Below, piece after piece: positions 32,376 through 42,003 of a stretch of DNA of 49,143 bases. Source of the stretch: Bacillota bacterium. Lineage in GTDB: Bacteria; Bacillota; Clostridia; Lachnospirales; Lachnospiraceae. The number at the start of each line of letters is the position of its first letter. The stretch's first letter is position 1. Below the pieces are notes generated by a model that had not been told where the DNA came from, made no database searches, and was given only the letters and a program-made list of their open reading frames with translations. A program made the position numbers and the translations under genes. The stretch lies in contig JAEZGK010000030.1 of the NCBI GenBank assembly GCA_023437365.1, forward strand, positions 1-49,143, written 5' to 3'.

Positions 32376-33530
32376 ATGAATATTAACGAACAAGCACTGA
32401 ATATGCACGAAAAGTGGAATGGTAAACTTGAAATCACCTCAAAATGTCCTGTGAAATCCCGGGAAGATTTATCAATCGCATATACTCCCGGCGTAGCGGA
32501 GCCCTGCAGGGTAATCGCCAAGGACAAATCCGAGGCTTACCGCTATACAATGAAATCCAATACGATTGCTGTGGTATCTGACGGCAGTGCCGTTCTTGGA
32601 TTAGGAAACATTGGACCCTATGCGGCTATGCCGGTTATGGAAGGAAAGGCTGTTCTCTTTAAGGAATTCGGTGGTGTAAATGCTATTCCCATCTGCCTTG
32701 ATACTCAGGATACGGAAGAAATCATCAAAACCGTGGCTGCCATTGCTCCGGCCTTCGGCGGTATCAATCTTGAGGATATCTCAGCACCGAGATGCTTCGA
32801 AATTGAGGAACGTCTTAATCAACTCCTTGATATCCCGGTGTTCCACGATGACCAGCACGGAACAGCAATCGTTGTCCTGGCTGCCGCAATCAATGCTCTC
32901 AAGGTTACCGGCAGGGATAAAGAGACCACAAGAATTGTGGTAAACGGAGCCGGCTCCGCGGGAATTGCAATCTCCAAGCTTTTGTTATCTTACGGCTTCA
33001 AGCACCTTATGCTCTGCGATATCAAAGGAATTATCTCTAAGGAATATCCGGACCTAAATTGGATGCAGAAGCAGATGCTCACAGTAACCAACCTGGAGAA
33101 TAAAACCGGCACACTGGCAGATGCTCTCGTCGGTGCCGATCTGTTCGTTGGAGTATCCGCACCGAATATCGTAACCAAGGAAATGATTGCATCAATGAAA
33201 AAGGATGCCATTATCTTCGCCATGGCTAATCCAATTCCCGAGATCATGCCAAATCTTGCTCATGAAGCAGGTGCTAAGGTGGTTGCCACAGGACGTTCGG
33301 ATTTCCCGAATCAGGTAAATAATGTCGTCGCTTTCCCCGGCATTTTCCGAGGAGCGCTGGAAGGCAGGGCAACCCAAATCACCGAAGAGATGAAGCTTGC
33401 CGCAGCAACAGCGATTGCCGGTCTGGTAGCAGAGGAGGATTTGAATGAGACTAACATCATGCCGCAGCCCTTTGACCCCAGAGTCAGCGATGTAGTAAGT
33501 GCAGCAGTAAAAGCGTATATTAAAAAGTAA
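32376..33530 (+). CDS. Malic enzyme (NAD(P)-dependent, oxaloacetate-decarboxylating)
   Basis: 384 residues, the short bacterial form. Converts malate to pyruvate and CO2 with reduction of NAD(P). Landmarks are the substrate-binding region SIAYTPGVAEPC, VVSDGSAVLGLGNIGPYAAMPVMEGK, the metal-binding FHDDQHGTAIV, the Rossmann loop VVNGAGSAGIAI, and ANPIPEIMP. The ATG at 32376 has AAGGTGG eight bases upstream; an upstream GTG at 32364 lies inside that site and is not used. It is followed after 24 bases by the radical SAM gene. Cofactor preference cannot be set from sequence. Confidence 0.93.
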   Translation: MNINEQALNMHEKWNGKLEITSKCPVKSREDLSIAYTPGVAEPCRVIAKDKSEAYRYTMKSNTIAVVSDGSAVLGLGNIGPYAAMPVMEGKAVLFKEFGGVNAIPICLDTQDTEEIIKTVAAIAPAFGGINLEDISAPRCFEIEERLNQLLDIPVFHDDQHGTAIVVLAAAINALKVTGRDKETTRIVVNGAGSAGIAISKLLLSYGFKHLMLCDIKGIISKEYPDLNWMQKQMLTVTNLENKTGTLADALVGADLFVGVSAPNIVTKEMIASMKKDAIIFAMANPIPEIMPNLAHEAGAKVVATGRSDFPNQVNNVVAFPGIFRGALEGRATQITEEMKLAAATAIAGLVAEEDLNETNIMPQPFDPRVSDVVSAAVKAYIKK

Positions 33531-33554
33531 ATTGATTAGAAAGCCGAAGCTTAT

Positions 33555-34502
33555 ATGGAGAAAATTTTGTGGGATCAGAAACGCTATCATTCTCTGGACT
33601 ATGAACTGAAGAAAATCTACGGGAAGAAAATATATAAGCTATCCCTGGACGGTGGTATGACCTGCCCCAACAGGGATGGTACTCTTGACAGCCGCGGCTG
33701 CATCTTCTGTTCTGAGGGAGGCTCCGGAGATTTTGCTGCAAAACCTACCGTCTCCATCCCGGATCAGATAGCACAAGCCAAAAAGCAGGTTGCTGCAAAG
33801 CTTCACAATCCTGAGTCTGCCGGTTATATTGCTTACTTTCAGGCCTATACCAATACCTATGGTCCGATAGATCAGCTTCGTACTCTTTTTATGGAGGCAG
33901 CTTCGCAGCCGGAGATTGTCCTTTTATCCATTGCTACACGACCCGATTGCATATCCGATGAAACAATTGTCCTTCTGAAAGAAATTGCACGCATCAAGCC
34001 GGTATGGATTGAACTGGGGTTGCAGACCATGCATGACAAAACCGCTGTTTTTATCAGACGAGGTTATCCTTTAAGAATATTTGAAGACTGCGTCAGAAGA
34101 TTAAAGGAAGCAGACCTCCCGGTAATCGTCCATACGATTCTTGGACTTCCCGGGGAATCTCCTGATGATATCCGAAGTACGATGATCTATCTGTCCCATC
34201 TCCCTATTCAGGGGATTAAGCTTCAGCTCCTGCATATTCTGAAGGGAACAGACTTAGGAAAGCTCTATGAACGGGGAGAGCTTCCCGAACCTATGGCCTT
34301 GGAGGAATATGTCCGTCTGGTAGTCTCCTGTCTGGAGCTCCTTCCCGGGGAATTGGTTATACATCGTATTACGGGTGACGGACCAAGAAAGCTTTTGCTG
34401 GCACCGTTATGGAGTACGAACAAGAAGCTTGTATTGAACAGGATACAACAGGGTTTGAAGACCGCAGATACCTGGCAGGGTAAATACTTTTCTTCTCTCT
34501 GA
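33555..34502 (+). CDS. TIGR01212-type radical SAM protein (YhcC-like)
   Basis: 315 residues. The radical SAM cluster has spacing Cx11Cx2C (C37, C49, C52 in TCPNRDGT...GCIFC), the longer first spacing typical of this family rather than CxxxCxxC. Further motifs are AYFQAYTNTY, IATRPDCI, ELGLQT and HTILGLPGE. The reaction it performs is not established. No strong ribosome site precedes the ATG, which lies 24 bases past malic enzyme, so it may rely on coupling. A hairpin with a short T-run (34532-34560) follows. Confidence 0.85.
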   Translation: MEKILWDQKRYHSLDYELKKIYGKKIYKLSLDGGMTCPNRDGTLDSRGCIFCSEGGSGDFAAKPTVSIPDQIAQAKKQVAAKLHNPESAGYIAYFQAYTNTYGPIDQLRTLFMEAASQPEIVLLSIATRPDCISDETIVLLKEIARIKPVWIELGLQTMHDKTAVFIRRGYPLRIFEDCVRRLKEADLPVIVHTILGLPGESPDDIRSTMIYLSHLPIQGIKLQLLHILKGTDLGKLYERGELPEPMALEEYVRLVVSCLELLPGELVIHRITGDGPRKLLLAPLWSTNKKLVLNRIQQGLKTADTWQGKYFSSL

Positions 34503-34531
34503 TTATAAGATGCAAATGTTGGAGTTCTTCA

Positions 34532-34562
34532 GGATCATTCTGGTCTTCTCAGAATGATTTTA
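34532..34562 (+). terminator. Terminator of the malic enzyme-radical SAM unit
   Basis: The arms atcattctg (34534-34542) and cagaatgat (34550-34558) with a 7-base loop, followed by TTTTAAC. The short T-run lowers certainty. Confidence 0.55.
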
Positions 34563-34567
34563 ACACT

Positions 34568-34596
34568 TTCCTCTTATGAGAAAAGTATGTTATAAT
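34568..34596 (+). promoter_or_regulatory. Extended -10 promoter of DUF4364
   Basis: TGTTATAAT (TG at 34588-34589, TATAAT at 34591-34596) is a consensus extended -10. The -35 region (TTCCTC, 34568-34573) is poor, as is usual for this class. Confidence 0.5.
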
Positions 34597-34654
34597 CTGT
34601 ATAGAGACATTACTCAGACGATATAATGCTTCGTTAGAAAGAAGGAGGTTACCA

Positions 34655-35179
34655 ATGCAGTCCGATACCTTTATGCTATATAAACTAATGATTTTGTATA
34701 TCCTCAGCAGGGTAAATTTTCCGTTGACCAACGCTCAGCTGACAGCATTTATTCTTGAAAAGGAATACACGAATTATTTCAATATACAGCGGGCCTTATC
34801 TGAACTGATTGATGATGCCTTCATCTCCACGAAGACCATCCGAAACAGTACCTTGTATCGGATCACGGATAGTGGAACCGAGACTCTGCTGTTCTTTGAT
34901 AATATGATATCCTCCGGAATCAAGGAGGACATTGATGCTTATCTGGTTCAGAATAAATATGAGCTTCAGGAAGAGGTCTCCACCCCTGCCGAATTCTATC
35001 AGGTGAAGAAGGGAGAGTTTGCCGCACATCTTTGTGTAATAGAACGGGATACCTCCATCATTGACCTAACTCTGATCGTTCCCACCGAGGAGGAAGCCTC
35101 GCGACTATGCAGCAATTGGAAGGAAAAAAGCTCCGATATTTACTCCTATCTGATGTCTTCCCTGCTCGAGAACAAATAA
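34655..35179 (+). CDS. DUF4364 family protein (winged-helix-like)
   Basis: 174 residues. The N-terminal ~75 residues look like a winged helix (LYKLMILYILSRVNFPLTNAQL, NIQRALSELIDDAFI, YRITDSGTETL), followed by an alpha/beta C-terminal domain (FAAHLCVIERDTSIIDLTLIVP). This is the pattern of DUF4364, a clostridial family thought to be transcriptional regulators. AAGGAGG lies before the ATG. It is followed after 39 bases by a REC-HD-GYP regulator, so the two may act together; targets are unknown. Confidence 0.82.
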   Translation: MQSDTFMLYKLMILYILSRVNFPLTNAQLTAFILEKEYTNYFNIQRALSELIDDAFISTKTIRNSTLYRITDSGTETLLFFDNMISSGIKEDIDAYLVQNKYELQEEVSTPAEFYQVKKGEFAAHLCVIERDTSIIDLTLIVPTEEEASRLCSNWKEKSSDIYSYLMSSLLENK

Positions 35180-35218
35180 AGTTTTTCCTATACCCCTTTC
35201 CGAAAGAGGCCATGACTC

Positions 35219-36295
35219 ATGATGAACTTGAAAATACTAATTGTAGATCATATAAAAGAAGATATTCATTCCCTGTCAGACATATTGGATCACTGCGAAT
35301 TCCTTACAGCGAATAACGACCTTGCTGCCATGGAGCTCCTGCAGCAACATGAGGATATCGATCTGATCCTGCTTGATCTTTCCCTACCCTCCATCAGCAA
35401 CTTGAAGCTGCTTGGCGAAATCCGCAGTCGGACTGAGAAACAGGATATCCCGATCATCATTTTGACAGACAGTAAGTCAACTCAGTGGGAAACCAGAGGC
35501 TTGGCCGCCGGTGCTACTGACTATATCCGTAAGCCTTTTACCTACCAGTCAGTCCGCAGAAGAATTGAGCAGCAACAGAAAATCCTGTCCGCAATCAATT
35601 TCAACAAGGAGCAGGATGCGAGACTGGAGGAGGAAATCCATACAAAGACCATGGAATTCTCCGTTACAAGAGATGTTTTAATCAACGCAATTGCTAAGCT
35701 GCTGGAAATACGACATATTGAGAACAGCAACCACGCTGTCAGAATAAGTAAGCTGATGAAAGCCTTCTGTAATCATCTGCGTACGAAAGAAAGATACAGT
35801 CAGATACTGACCCCCGCTTACAGTAAGGAGCTTTATGAGGCAGCCCCGTTACATGATATCGGAAAATTCGGCGTACCTGATTCAATACTTTTGAAGCCCT
35901 CCCGTCTGACTAAGGAGGAGTACGAGATTATGAAGCTCCATACCTCTTACGGTGTGGAGGCGATCAAGGAGAATATGTCTCTTGTTGACTCCTTTTCCTT
36001 CCTTCAGACCGCAATCCTAATCATCAGCGAACACCACGAACGTTATGACGGAAGCGGTTATCCAAGAGGCTTAAAGGGGGACAGTATCTCCTTACCCGGT
36101 CGTCTTATGGGCATCCTAGACGTATATGATGCATTAGTCAGCACCTGCGTCTATAAACTACCTTACGACCACACTACTGCCATGCGTATCCTTCTGGAAG
36201 GAAGCGGAACGCAGTTCGATCCTGATCTCATCGAAGGTTTTCTTGAAATCAGTAATACTGTTTATGAGATTACCACAAGCGGAGACTATATCTGA
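35219..36295 (+). CDS. Response regulator with HD-GYP cyclic-di-GMP phosphodiesterase output
   Basis: 358 residues. Receiver domain at residues 4-120 with the phospho-acceptor Asp53 (LILLDLSLP), Thr83 and Lys105 (RKPF); the acidic pair at the N-terminus is D10 followed by His rather than a second acid. A coiled coil (about 115-150) joins it to an HD-GYP domain with HD at 212-213 (LHDIGKFG), HH at 272-273 and DGSGYP at 277-282, all metal- and substrate-binding residues present. The output should hydrolyse cyclic di-GMP to GMP. No sensor kinase is adjacent. The 3' end overlaps the convergent engB gene by 10 bases. Confidence 0.9.
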   Translation: MMNLKILIVDHIKEDIHSLSDILDHCEFLTANNDLAAMELLQQHEDIDLILLDLSLPSISNLKLLGEIRSRTEKQDIPIIILTDSKSTQWETRGLAAGATDYIRKPFTYQSVRRRIEQQQKILSAINFNKEQDARLEEEIHTKTMEFSVTRDVLINAIAKLLEIRHIENSNHAVRISKLMKAFCNHLRTKERYSQILTPAYSKELYEAAPLHDIGKFGVPDSILLKPSRLTKEEYEIMKLHTSYGVEAIKENMSLVDSFSFLQTAILIISEHHERYDGSGYPRGLKGDSISLPGRLMGILDVYDALVSTCVYKLPYDHTTAMRILLEGSGTQFDPDLIEGFLEISNTVYEITTSGDYI

Positions 36296-36966
36296 TCCTG
36301 CTGACCGATGCCGAGCTCGTTATCAGGGCTTTCCGGTAGTTGTACTGTAGCTGTCGCTTGTGCCTCTTCTGACAGTTCGTCTCTGTAACAAATTTTTTCT
36401 ATACAAGCCCAGATCTCATCCCTGCCCTGCTTGGTTTCCGCCGAAAAGGGCAATATTTTTGTGCCCGGAAGCACTTCAAGTCCTTGCTTAATCAGCTTAA
36501 TTTGCTTCTGAACCTGACTTCGGTTAATCTTATCCAGCTTAGTAGCGATTATGATTGGTTCAAACCCCTGATAAACAATCCAATCATACATATTCTTATC
36601 ATTTTGTGAGGGCTCACGACGAATATCAAGCAGCAGAAAAACCATCTTAAGCTGTTTTGACATTCTTAAGTATTTTTCGATCATCTTACCCCACTTCTCT
36701 TTGATGGCTGCAGAAACCTTAGCATAACCATAGCCGGGAAGGTCTACATAATAAAGCTCATCATTGATGTTATAAAAGTTAATGGTCTGAGTCTTACCAG
36801 GCTGAGCAGAGGTTCTGGCCAGCGACTTGCGGTTCATTAGAGCATTGATCAGCGAGGACTTACCCACATTGGATTTACCGGCGAAAGCCACCTCCGGTTT
36901 ATCATTCTTAGGTAGCACACTGGTAATACCACAGACTGTCTCCAAATTCACGCTTTTTATTATCAT
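36286..36966 (-). CDS. engB: Ribosome biogenesis GTP-binding protein
   Basis: 226 residues (YsxC/YihA). A small GTPase needed for late assembly of the 50S subunit. The P-loop GKSNVGKS is at residues 30-37, with the G3 motif DLPGYG, the G4 motif TKLD and the G5 motif FSAE. A C-terminal acidic tail of about 30 residues (from EEAQATATV) exceeds the typical length of about 200. It overlaps the end of the HD-GYP gene tail-to-tail, without a terminator between them. It lies downstream of clpX on the same strand with a 190-base structured gap. Confidence 0.94.
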   Translation of the reverse strand: MIIKSVNLETVCGITSVLPKNDKPEVAFAGKSNVGKSSLINALMNRKSLARTSAQPGKTQTINFYNINDELYYVDLPGYGYAKVSAAIKEKWGKMIEKYLRMSKQLKMVFLLLDIRREPSQNDKNMYDWIVYQGFEPIIIATKLDKINRSQVQKQIKLIKQGLEVLPGTKILPFSAETKQGRDEIWACIEKICYRDELSEEAQATATVQLPESPDNELGIGQQDQI

Positions 36967-37057
36967 CTTTTATCTCATCCTTTCCGGTTTCTTTCAGGGA
37001 TAGGTTCCGTTATTCATATCGGCTCCCGGGTTCTCTGAGCACCTTGATAAACGTATA

Positions 37058-37134
37058 ATCGGGAGAAGGTCACCGCTTCTTCTGAAGCTCTCAGGTTAGC
37101 AGAGAGCTTAGGGGAAGGATAATATTCTCCCGAT
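37058..37134. repeat. Nested inverted repeat between clpX and engB
   Basis: Perfect 10-base arms atcgggagaa (37058-37067) and ttctcccgat (37125-37134) enclose an inner aagctctc / gagagctt hairpin (37085-37109). As minus-strand RNA it forms a long two-part stem 22 bases past the clpX stop. There is no T-tract, so it is not a standard terminator; it could be an RNA-processing or stability element. Confidence 0.7.
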
Positions 37135-37156
37135 GTATCATTTTATATCTATCTAC

Positions 37157-38452
37157 TTATGCTATTTCGTCCTTGCTCTTCTTGGTGCTTCTTTTTACAA
37201 TAGGTTTTCTGGCCACATTCTCCTCGGAAAGCATGAGTTTCGGCTGTTCATTGCCAAGCACCGCTTCCTTTGTAATGATACATTTTATAGCCTTCGTATC
37301 AGAAGGAATGTTATACATAGAGTCCATCATCACCTTTTCCATGATGGCACGAAGTCCTCTAGCACCGATTTTTCTCATAAAGGACTGCTTTGCGATCTCA
37401 TCCAAAGCTTCCTGATCAAATACCAGCTCCACTCCATCCAGTTCGAAAAGCTTCTTATACTGCTTCGTAATCGCATTCTTGGGTTCTGTCAAAATTCGAA
37501 CCAACGCAGACTCATCCAGCATGTCGAGTGCAACTGTAACCGGTACACGACCTACAAACTCGGGAATAAGACCAAATTTAATCAAATCCTGAGGCATCAC
37601 CTGACGGAATAATTCTCCGATGTTGGTTTTATTTTTTTCTATAATTTGCGCATTAAAGCCAATTGATTTCTGTCCAATTCTGGATTCTATAAGCTTCTCC
37701 AGACCGTCAAATGCACCACCGCAGATGAATAAAATATTGGTGGTATCAATCTGGATAAATTCCTGGTGCGGGTGCTTTCTGCCGCCCTGCGGAGGAACAG
37801 AAGCAACCGTTCCTTCGAGTATCTTTAAGAGTGCCTGCTGAACTCCTTCACCGGAAACATCTCTTGTTATGGAAGTGTTCTCCGACTTTCTGGTAATCTT
37901 ATCAATCTCATCGATATAAATAATACCATACTCGGCACGCTCAATATCAAAATCCGCAGCCTGGATGATTTTCAGCAGGATATTCTCAACATCTTCTCCG
38001 ACATAACCTGCTTCGGTCAGTGCAGTTGCATCCGCAATCGCAAAGGGAACATTCAACAGCTTTGCCAACGTCTGTGCCAGATAAGTTTTACCTGATCCGG
38101 TAGGACCGATCATCAAAATATTGCTCTTTTGTAGCTCAACATCCAGATCCTTTTCGGCAAGTACTCTCTTGTAATGGTTGTATACCGAAACAGCAAGAAC
38201 CTTCTTGGCTTCTTCCTGCCCGACAACATGCTGATCCAGGAACGCTTTGATTTCCGCCGGCTTCAGTAAATTGATATTGGTATTGGCTACAGGTTCGCCT
38301 TCAAATTCTTCTTCTATAATTTCGCTGCATATCTCTATACACTCATCACAGATATATACACCCGGACCCGCGATCAGTTTTCGTACCTGATCCTGAGTCT
38401 TATTACAGAAAGAACATCTTACCTGATTTCTATCATCTACCCTTCCTGCCAC
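37157..38452 (-). CDS. clpX: ATP-dependent Clp protease ATP-binding subunit ClpX, GTG start
   Basis: 431 residues. A hexameric AAA+ unfoldase that feeds substrates to ClpP. The N-terminal zinc-binding domain has C13, C16, C35 and C38 (CSFC, CDEC), then Walker A GPTGSGKT (116-123), Walker B IIYIDEID and the sensor/arginine-finger region. The ClpP-contacting loop (IGF) is present in QKSIGFNAQ. The start is GTG with GAGGTG eight bases upstream. Third gene of the tig-clpP-clpX operon, 48 bases after clpP. Confidence 0.97.
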   Translation of the reverse strand: MAGRVDDRNQVRCSFCNKTQDQVRKLIAGPGVYICDECIEICSEIIEEEFEGEPVANTNINLLKPAEIKAFLDQHVVGQEEAKKVLAVSVYNHYKRVLAEKDLDVELQKSNILMIGPTGSGKTYLAQTLAKLLNVPFAIADATALTEAGYVGEDVENILLKIIQAADFDIERAEYGIIYIDEIDKITRKSENTSITRDVSGEGVQQALLKILEGTVASVPPQGGRKHPHQEFIQIDTTNILFICGGAFDGLEKLIESRIGQKSIGFNAQIIEKNKTNIGELFRQVMPQDLIKFGLIPEFVGRVPVTVALDMLDESALVRILTEPKNAITKQYKKLFELDGVELVFDQEALDEIAKQSFMRKIGARGLRAIMEKVMMDSMYNIPSDTKAIKCIITKEAVLGNEQPKLMLSEENVARKPIVKRSTKKSKDEIA

Positions 38453-38500
38453 TGCCTAATCACCTCATTCTCTCTGCTGTATAAAGCATATCGGCATGGA

Positions 38501-39082
38501 TTATCTACTTACCAGTATACCATCGATAATTCCATATTCACGAGCTTCTTCAGCGGTCATATAAAAATCTCTTTCTGTATCTACTTCAATGACCTCCAAA
38601 GGCTTTCCGGTATTCTTTGCCAGGATTTCATTGAGTCTTTTTCTCGTCTTGATAATGTTATCTGCAACAATCTTAATATCAGTTGCCTGACCCTTCGCAC
38701 CGCCGGAAGGCTGATGGATCATTACCTCTGCATTAGGTAATGCAAATCTCTTCCCCTGTGCACCTCCCGACAACAGGAACGCACCCATGCTGGCTGCCAT
38801 ACCGATACAGATGGTGGATACATCACATTTGATATAGTTCATCGTATCGTAGATCGCTAACCCAGCTGTAACGGAACCTCCGGGGCTGTTAATATAGAAA
38901 TTGATATCCTTGCCGGGATCTTCTGACTCTAAAAAAAGCAGCTGCGCTACTACCAGGCTGGCAGTAACATCATTCACTTCTTCACCGAGGAAAATGATTC
39001 TCTCCTTTAATAATCTGGAATAGATGTCGTAGCTTCTCTCGCCGCGGCTTGTTTGCTCAATGACATAAGGTACTAAACTCAT
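38501..39082 (-). CDS. clpP: ATP-dependent Clp protease proteolytic subunit
   Basis: 193 residues. A barrel-forming serine peptidase with catalytic Ser98 (GMAASMGAF), His123 (MIHQPSGG) and Asp172 (ERDFYM). Works with ClpX and probably ClpC or ClpA for protein turnover. AAGGAGG lies before the ATG; 44 bases after tig and 48 before clpX. Confidence 0.97.
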   Translation of the reverse strand: MSLVPYVIEQTSRGERSYDIYSRLLKERIIFLGEEVNDVTASLVVAQLLFLESEDPGKDINFYINSPGGSVTAGLAIYDTMNYIKCDVSTICIGMAASMGAFLLSGGAQGKRFALPNAEVMIHQPSGGAKGQATDIKIVADNIIKTRKRLNEILAKNTGKPLEVIEVDTERDFYMTAEEAREYGIIDGILVSR

Positions 39083-39126
39083 ACATTTATCCTCCTTATC
39101 CAGTAATAAATCTGTTCTTGGTTATT

Positions 39127-40413
39127 TTATGCTTCTTTCGCCTTTGCTACTACAAAGTCAACTGCCTTCTGAACTGCGATATCGGCCTTAATCTGCTCTT
39201 TTTCTTTCTCGCCGATTAATTCCTTCAGTTTATCTGCCTCCATCTGATACATGGATGCCATATCCTTCAGCTCTTTCTCCATATCCTCCTCGGACACCTC
39301 AATCTTCTCTGCTTTCGCTACAGCCTCTAATACCAATCTGCTCTGAATACGCTTTAATGCCTGAGGTCTTAAGCTATCCATGAACTTCTTAGCATCCATG
39401 CCTGTAAACTGGAAGTACTGCTCAATGGAGAGACCCTGATACTGCATTCTCTGAGCAAACTCCTCAGCCATCTGATTTACCTGGGAATTGACCATAGGCT
39501 CGGGAATATCCATAGTTGCATTTTCGATAATCTTATCAACTATTTCATTTTCCTTGGCTGTCTTTAATTCCTTTTCCTTATTTTCCTTAATTGTAGCCGT
39601 GATATTGGCTTTGTATTCATCTAAGGTATCAAATTCAGAAACATCCTGTGCAAAATCATCATCCAACTCAGGAAGCTCCTTCATTTTGATTTCTTTTACG
39701 GTTACCTTGAACAGAGCAGGCTTGCCAGCCAACTCCTTCGCCTGATACTCTGCGGGGAAGGTAACATTAACTTCAACCTCCTCACCGATTGCCTTACCAA
39801 TTAACTGATCCTCAAAGGTATCGATGAAGGAATGGGAACCGATGGTAAGGGAATAGTTCTCGCCCTTGCCGCCTTCAAATGCAACACCGTCAACAAAGCC
39901 TTCAAAGTCGATGACTGTGATATCACCATCCTGTACTGCTCTGTCTTCAATTGTGATTGTTCTGGAATTCTGCTCACGCTCTTTGTTAATCTGCGCCATA
40001 ACCTCATCTTCTGTTACGACTACCGTCTTCTTCTCTACCTTAATGCCCTTGTAGGTGCCTAAGGTTACTTCCGGCTTCAAGGCAACCTCAGCCGTAAAGA
40101 TAAAGCTCTTACCCTTCTCAACCTGAACCACATCAATTTCAGGTCTGGATACTATCTCAAGACCGCTTTCGTTTGCAGCCTTCTCATATGCTTCGGGAAT
40201 CAACTCATTCGCAGCATCCTCATAGAAAATACTTGCGCCGTACATCTTCTCAATTAAAGCACGGGGCGCTTTGCCTTTACGAAAGCCCTGAACATTAATC
40301 TTATTCTTATTCTTTACGTAAGCCTTCTGTAATGCATCTTCAAAGTCCTCAGCGGAAGCCTCTATCGTAAGCTTTGCCATATTCTTTTCTAATTTTTCTA
40401 CCTGTACACTCAT
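39127..40413 (-). CDS. tig: Trigger factor
   Basis: 428 residues. A ribosome-bound chaperone with peptidyl-prolyl isomerase activity. The N-terminal ribosome-binding loop GFRKGKAPR is present, followed by a FKBP-type domain (VQDGDITVIDFEGFVDG...FPAEYQAKELAGKPALF) and a long helical C-terminal cradle. The start at 40413 (MSVQVEK) follows a GGAGG; a longer frame to 40431 has no site. First gene of tig-clpP-clpX, coupling folding and degradation, which is the normal order in many bacteria. Confidence 0.97.
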   Translation of the reverse strand: MSVQVEKLEKNMAKLTIEASAEDFEDALQKAYVKNKNKINVQGFRKGKAPRALIEKMYGASIFYEDAANELIPEAYEKAANESGLEIVSRPEIDVVQVEKGKSFIFTAEVALKPEVTLGTYKGIKVEKKTVVVTEDEVMAQINKEREQNSRTITIEDRAVQDGDITVIDFEGFVDGVAFEGGKGENYSLTIGSHSFIDTFEDQLIGKAIGEEVEVNVTFPAEYQAKELAGKPALFKVTVKEIKMKELPELDDDFAQDVSEFDTLDEYKANITATIKENKEKELKTAKENEIVDKIIENATMDIPEPMVNSQVNQMAEEFAQRMQYQGLSIEQYFQFTGMDAKKFMDSLRPQALKRIQSRLVLEAVAKAEKIEVSEEDMEKELKDMASMYQMEADKLKELIGEKEKEQIKADIAVQKAVDFVVAKAKEA

Positions 40414-40572
40414 TGTATCTGTTTCCTCCATTATTCTTGGGATTCTCTCCTTTTAGTTAAGGTTATCCTCCCTATTTATTTTGTACGTTACTTTTTGCTA
40501 TTTATGTTGATTAGAAACTTATTTGCAAAAGTACATAGCTGTCTGATTTTACAGACATTTTGACAATAGTAT

Positions 40573-40602
40573 ATTATAACATATGATTTCTGTAAATAGC
40601 AA
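40573..40602 (-). promoter_or_regulatory. Promoter of tig-clpP-clpX
   Basis: On the minus strand -35 TTGCTA (40602-40597), 18 bases, -10 TATAAT (40578-40573), preceded by TG one base upstream. The leader would be about 155 bases. No CtsR-type GGTCAAA heptad repeats are seen around it. Confidence 0.5.
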
Positions 40603-40653
40603 TTTCATTTTTCCTTGCTTCTTTTTACTTATTGAACAAATTATTCGCAAGAA

Positions 40654-42003
40654 TTATGCATTCAGCACATGACCCTGAGCCTTCATGACCTCGATCACGC
40701 GGTCAACCATGATTTGGCAGATCTCGTGTGTGGCTGCTTCTACCATAACACGGACTACCGGCTCCGTTCCACTCTCCCTGACAAGAATACGGCCCTCATT
40801 ACCGAGCTCATTCTCGACAGCAGCTACAACCTCCATTACCTTCCGATCATCCTTAACTGCTTTCTTGTTATGTACCTTAACATTCTTCATAAGCTGAGGA
40901 AAAATCGTGATTTCTTTCAAAAGCTCGGACAGTGGGGCCTTGCTCTCCAGCATAACCTCCATAATTTTAAGTGAAGTCAGTACACCGTCACCGGTAGTGG
41001 CATGCTTACTGAAGATGATATGACCGGATTGTTCTCCTCCGATGGAATGACCATTGGCCATCATATTTTCATATACATATTTATCTCCAACTGCAGTCTT
41101 TTCATACCGGATGCCTTTATTATCCAATGCTTTATATAAGCCAAGGTTGGACATGATTGTAGTAACTACAGTATTATTCTTTAGATCGTTGCGTCCTTTC
41201 ATGTATACACCGCAGAGATACATAATCAGATCGCCGTCAATCATATTGCCTTTTTCATCCACAGCCAGGCAACGGTCCGCATCTCCATCATAGGCAAATC
41301 CTACATCAAGCTTATTCTCTACCACAAACTTCTGCAGATGCTCAATATGAGTGGAACCGCAATGACGGTTGATATTAGTACCATCGGGATCTCCGTTGAT
41401 CACAAAGGTTTTTGCACCCAGTGCATCAAACACACCCTTCGCTACGGTAGTGGCTGCACCATTGGCAAGATCCAGTCCGACCTTCTTATCGGAAAATGAT
41501 CTGGTTGCCAGTGAAATCAGGTAACCGATATATCGGTTTCTTCCGATTGCATAATCTATGGTTCTGCCGATATTCTCCCTCGTTGCAAAGGGAAGGGTAT
41601 CCTCTTCACAGTCGATGTACTTTTCAATCAGCTCCTCCACCTCTGCTTCCAGCTTGTAGCCATTGCCATTGATCACCTTAATTCCATTATCATAATATGG
41701 GTTATGACTTGCGGAAATCATGATACCGCAATCAAAGTCCCCACTTCTGACGACATAGGAAATACTGGGCGTCGGGGTAACATGAAGAAGATATACATCC
41801 GCTCCGCTTGCTGTCAACCCTGCCACCAAAGAATATTCAAACATATAGCTGGATCTTCTGGTATCCTTTCCTATGACAATATTTGCTCTATGCTCTTTCC
41901 CATAGTAATACCCTAAAAACCTTCCTACCTTATAAGCATGCATCACGGTCAGATTAACATTTGCTTCACCGCGAAATCCGTCTGTTCCAAAATATTTTCC
42001 CAT
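40654..42003 (-). CDS. glmM: Phosphoglucosamine mutase
   Basis: 449 residues. Interconverts glucosamine 6-phosphate and glucosamine 1-phosphate on the route to UDP-N-acetylglucosamine for peptidoglycan. It begins GKYFGTDGFRGEAN. The phosphoserine loop is ISASHNP (Ser99), the metal-binding loop DGDADRC, the sugar-binding loop GGEQSGHI and the phosphate-binding RESGTEPVVRV; these fit GlmM rather than a phosphomannomutase. The start at 42003 has AAAGGAT upstream; the longer open frame to 42117 has no family support. Monocistronic. Confidence 0.95.
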   Translation of the reverse strand: MGKYFGTDGFRGEANVNLTVMHAYKVGRFLGYYYGKEHRANIVIGKDTRRSSYMFEYSLVAGLTASGADVYLLHVTPTPSISYVVRSGDFDCGIMISASHNPYYDNGIKVINGNGYKLEAEVEELIEKYIDCEEDTLPFATRENIGRTIDYAIGRNRYIGYLISLATRSFSDKKVGLDLANGAATTVAKGVFDALGAKTFVINGDPDGTNINRHCGSTHIEHLQKFVVENKLDVGFAYDGDADRCLAVDEKGNMIDGDLIMYLCGVYMKGRNDLKNNTVVTTIMSNLGLYKALDNKGIRYEKTAVGDKYVYENMMANGHSIGGEQSGHIIFSKHATTGDGVLTSLKIMEVMLESKAPLSELLKEITIFPQLMKNVKVHNKKAVKDDRKVMEVVAAVENELGNEGRILVRESGTEPVVRVMVEAATHEICQIMVDRVIEVMKAQGHVLNA

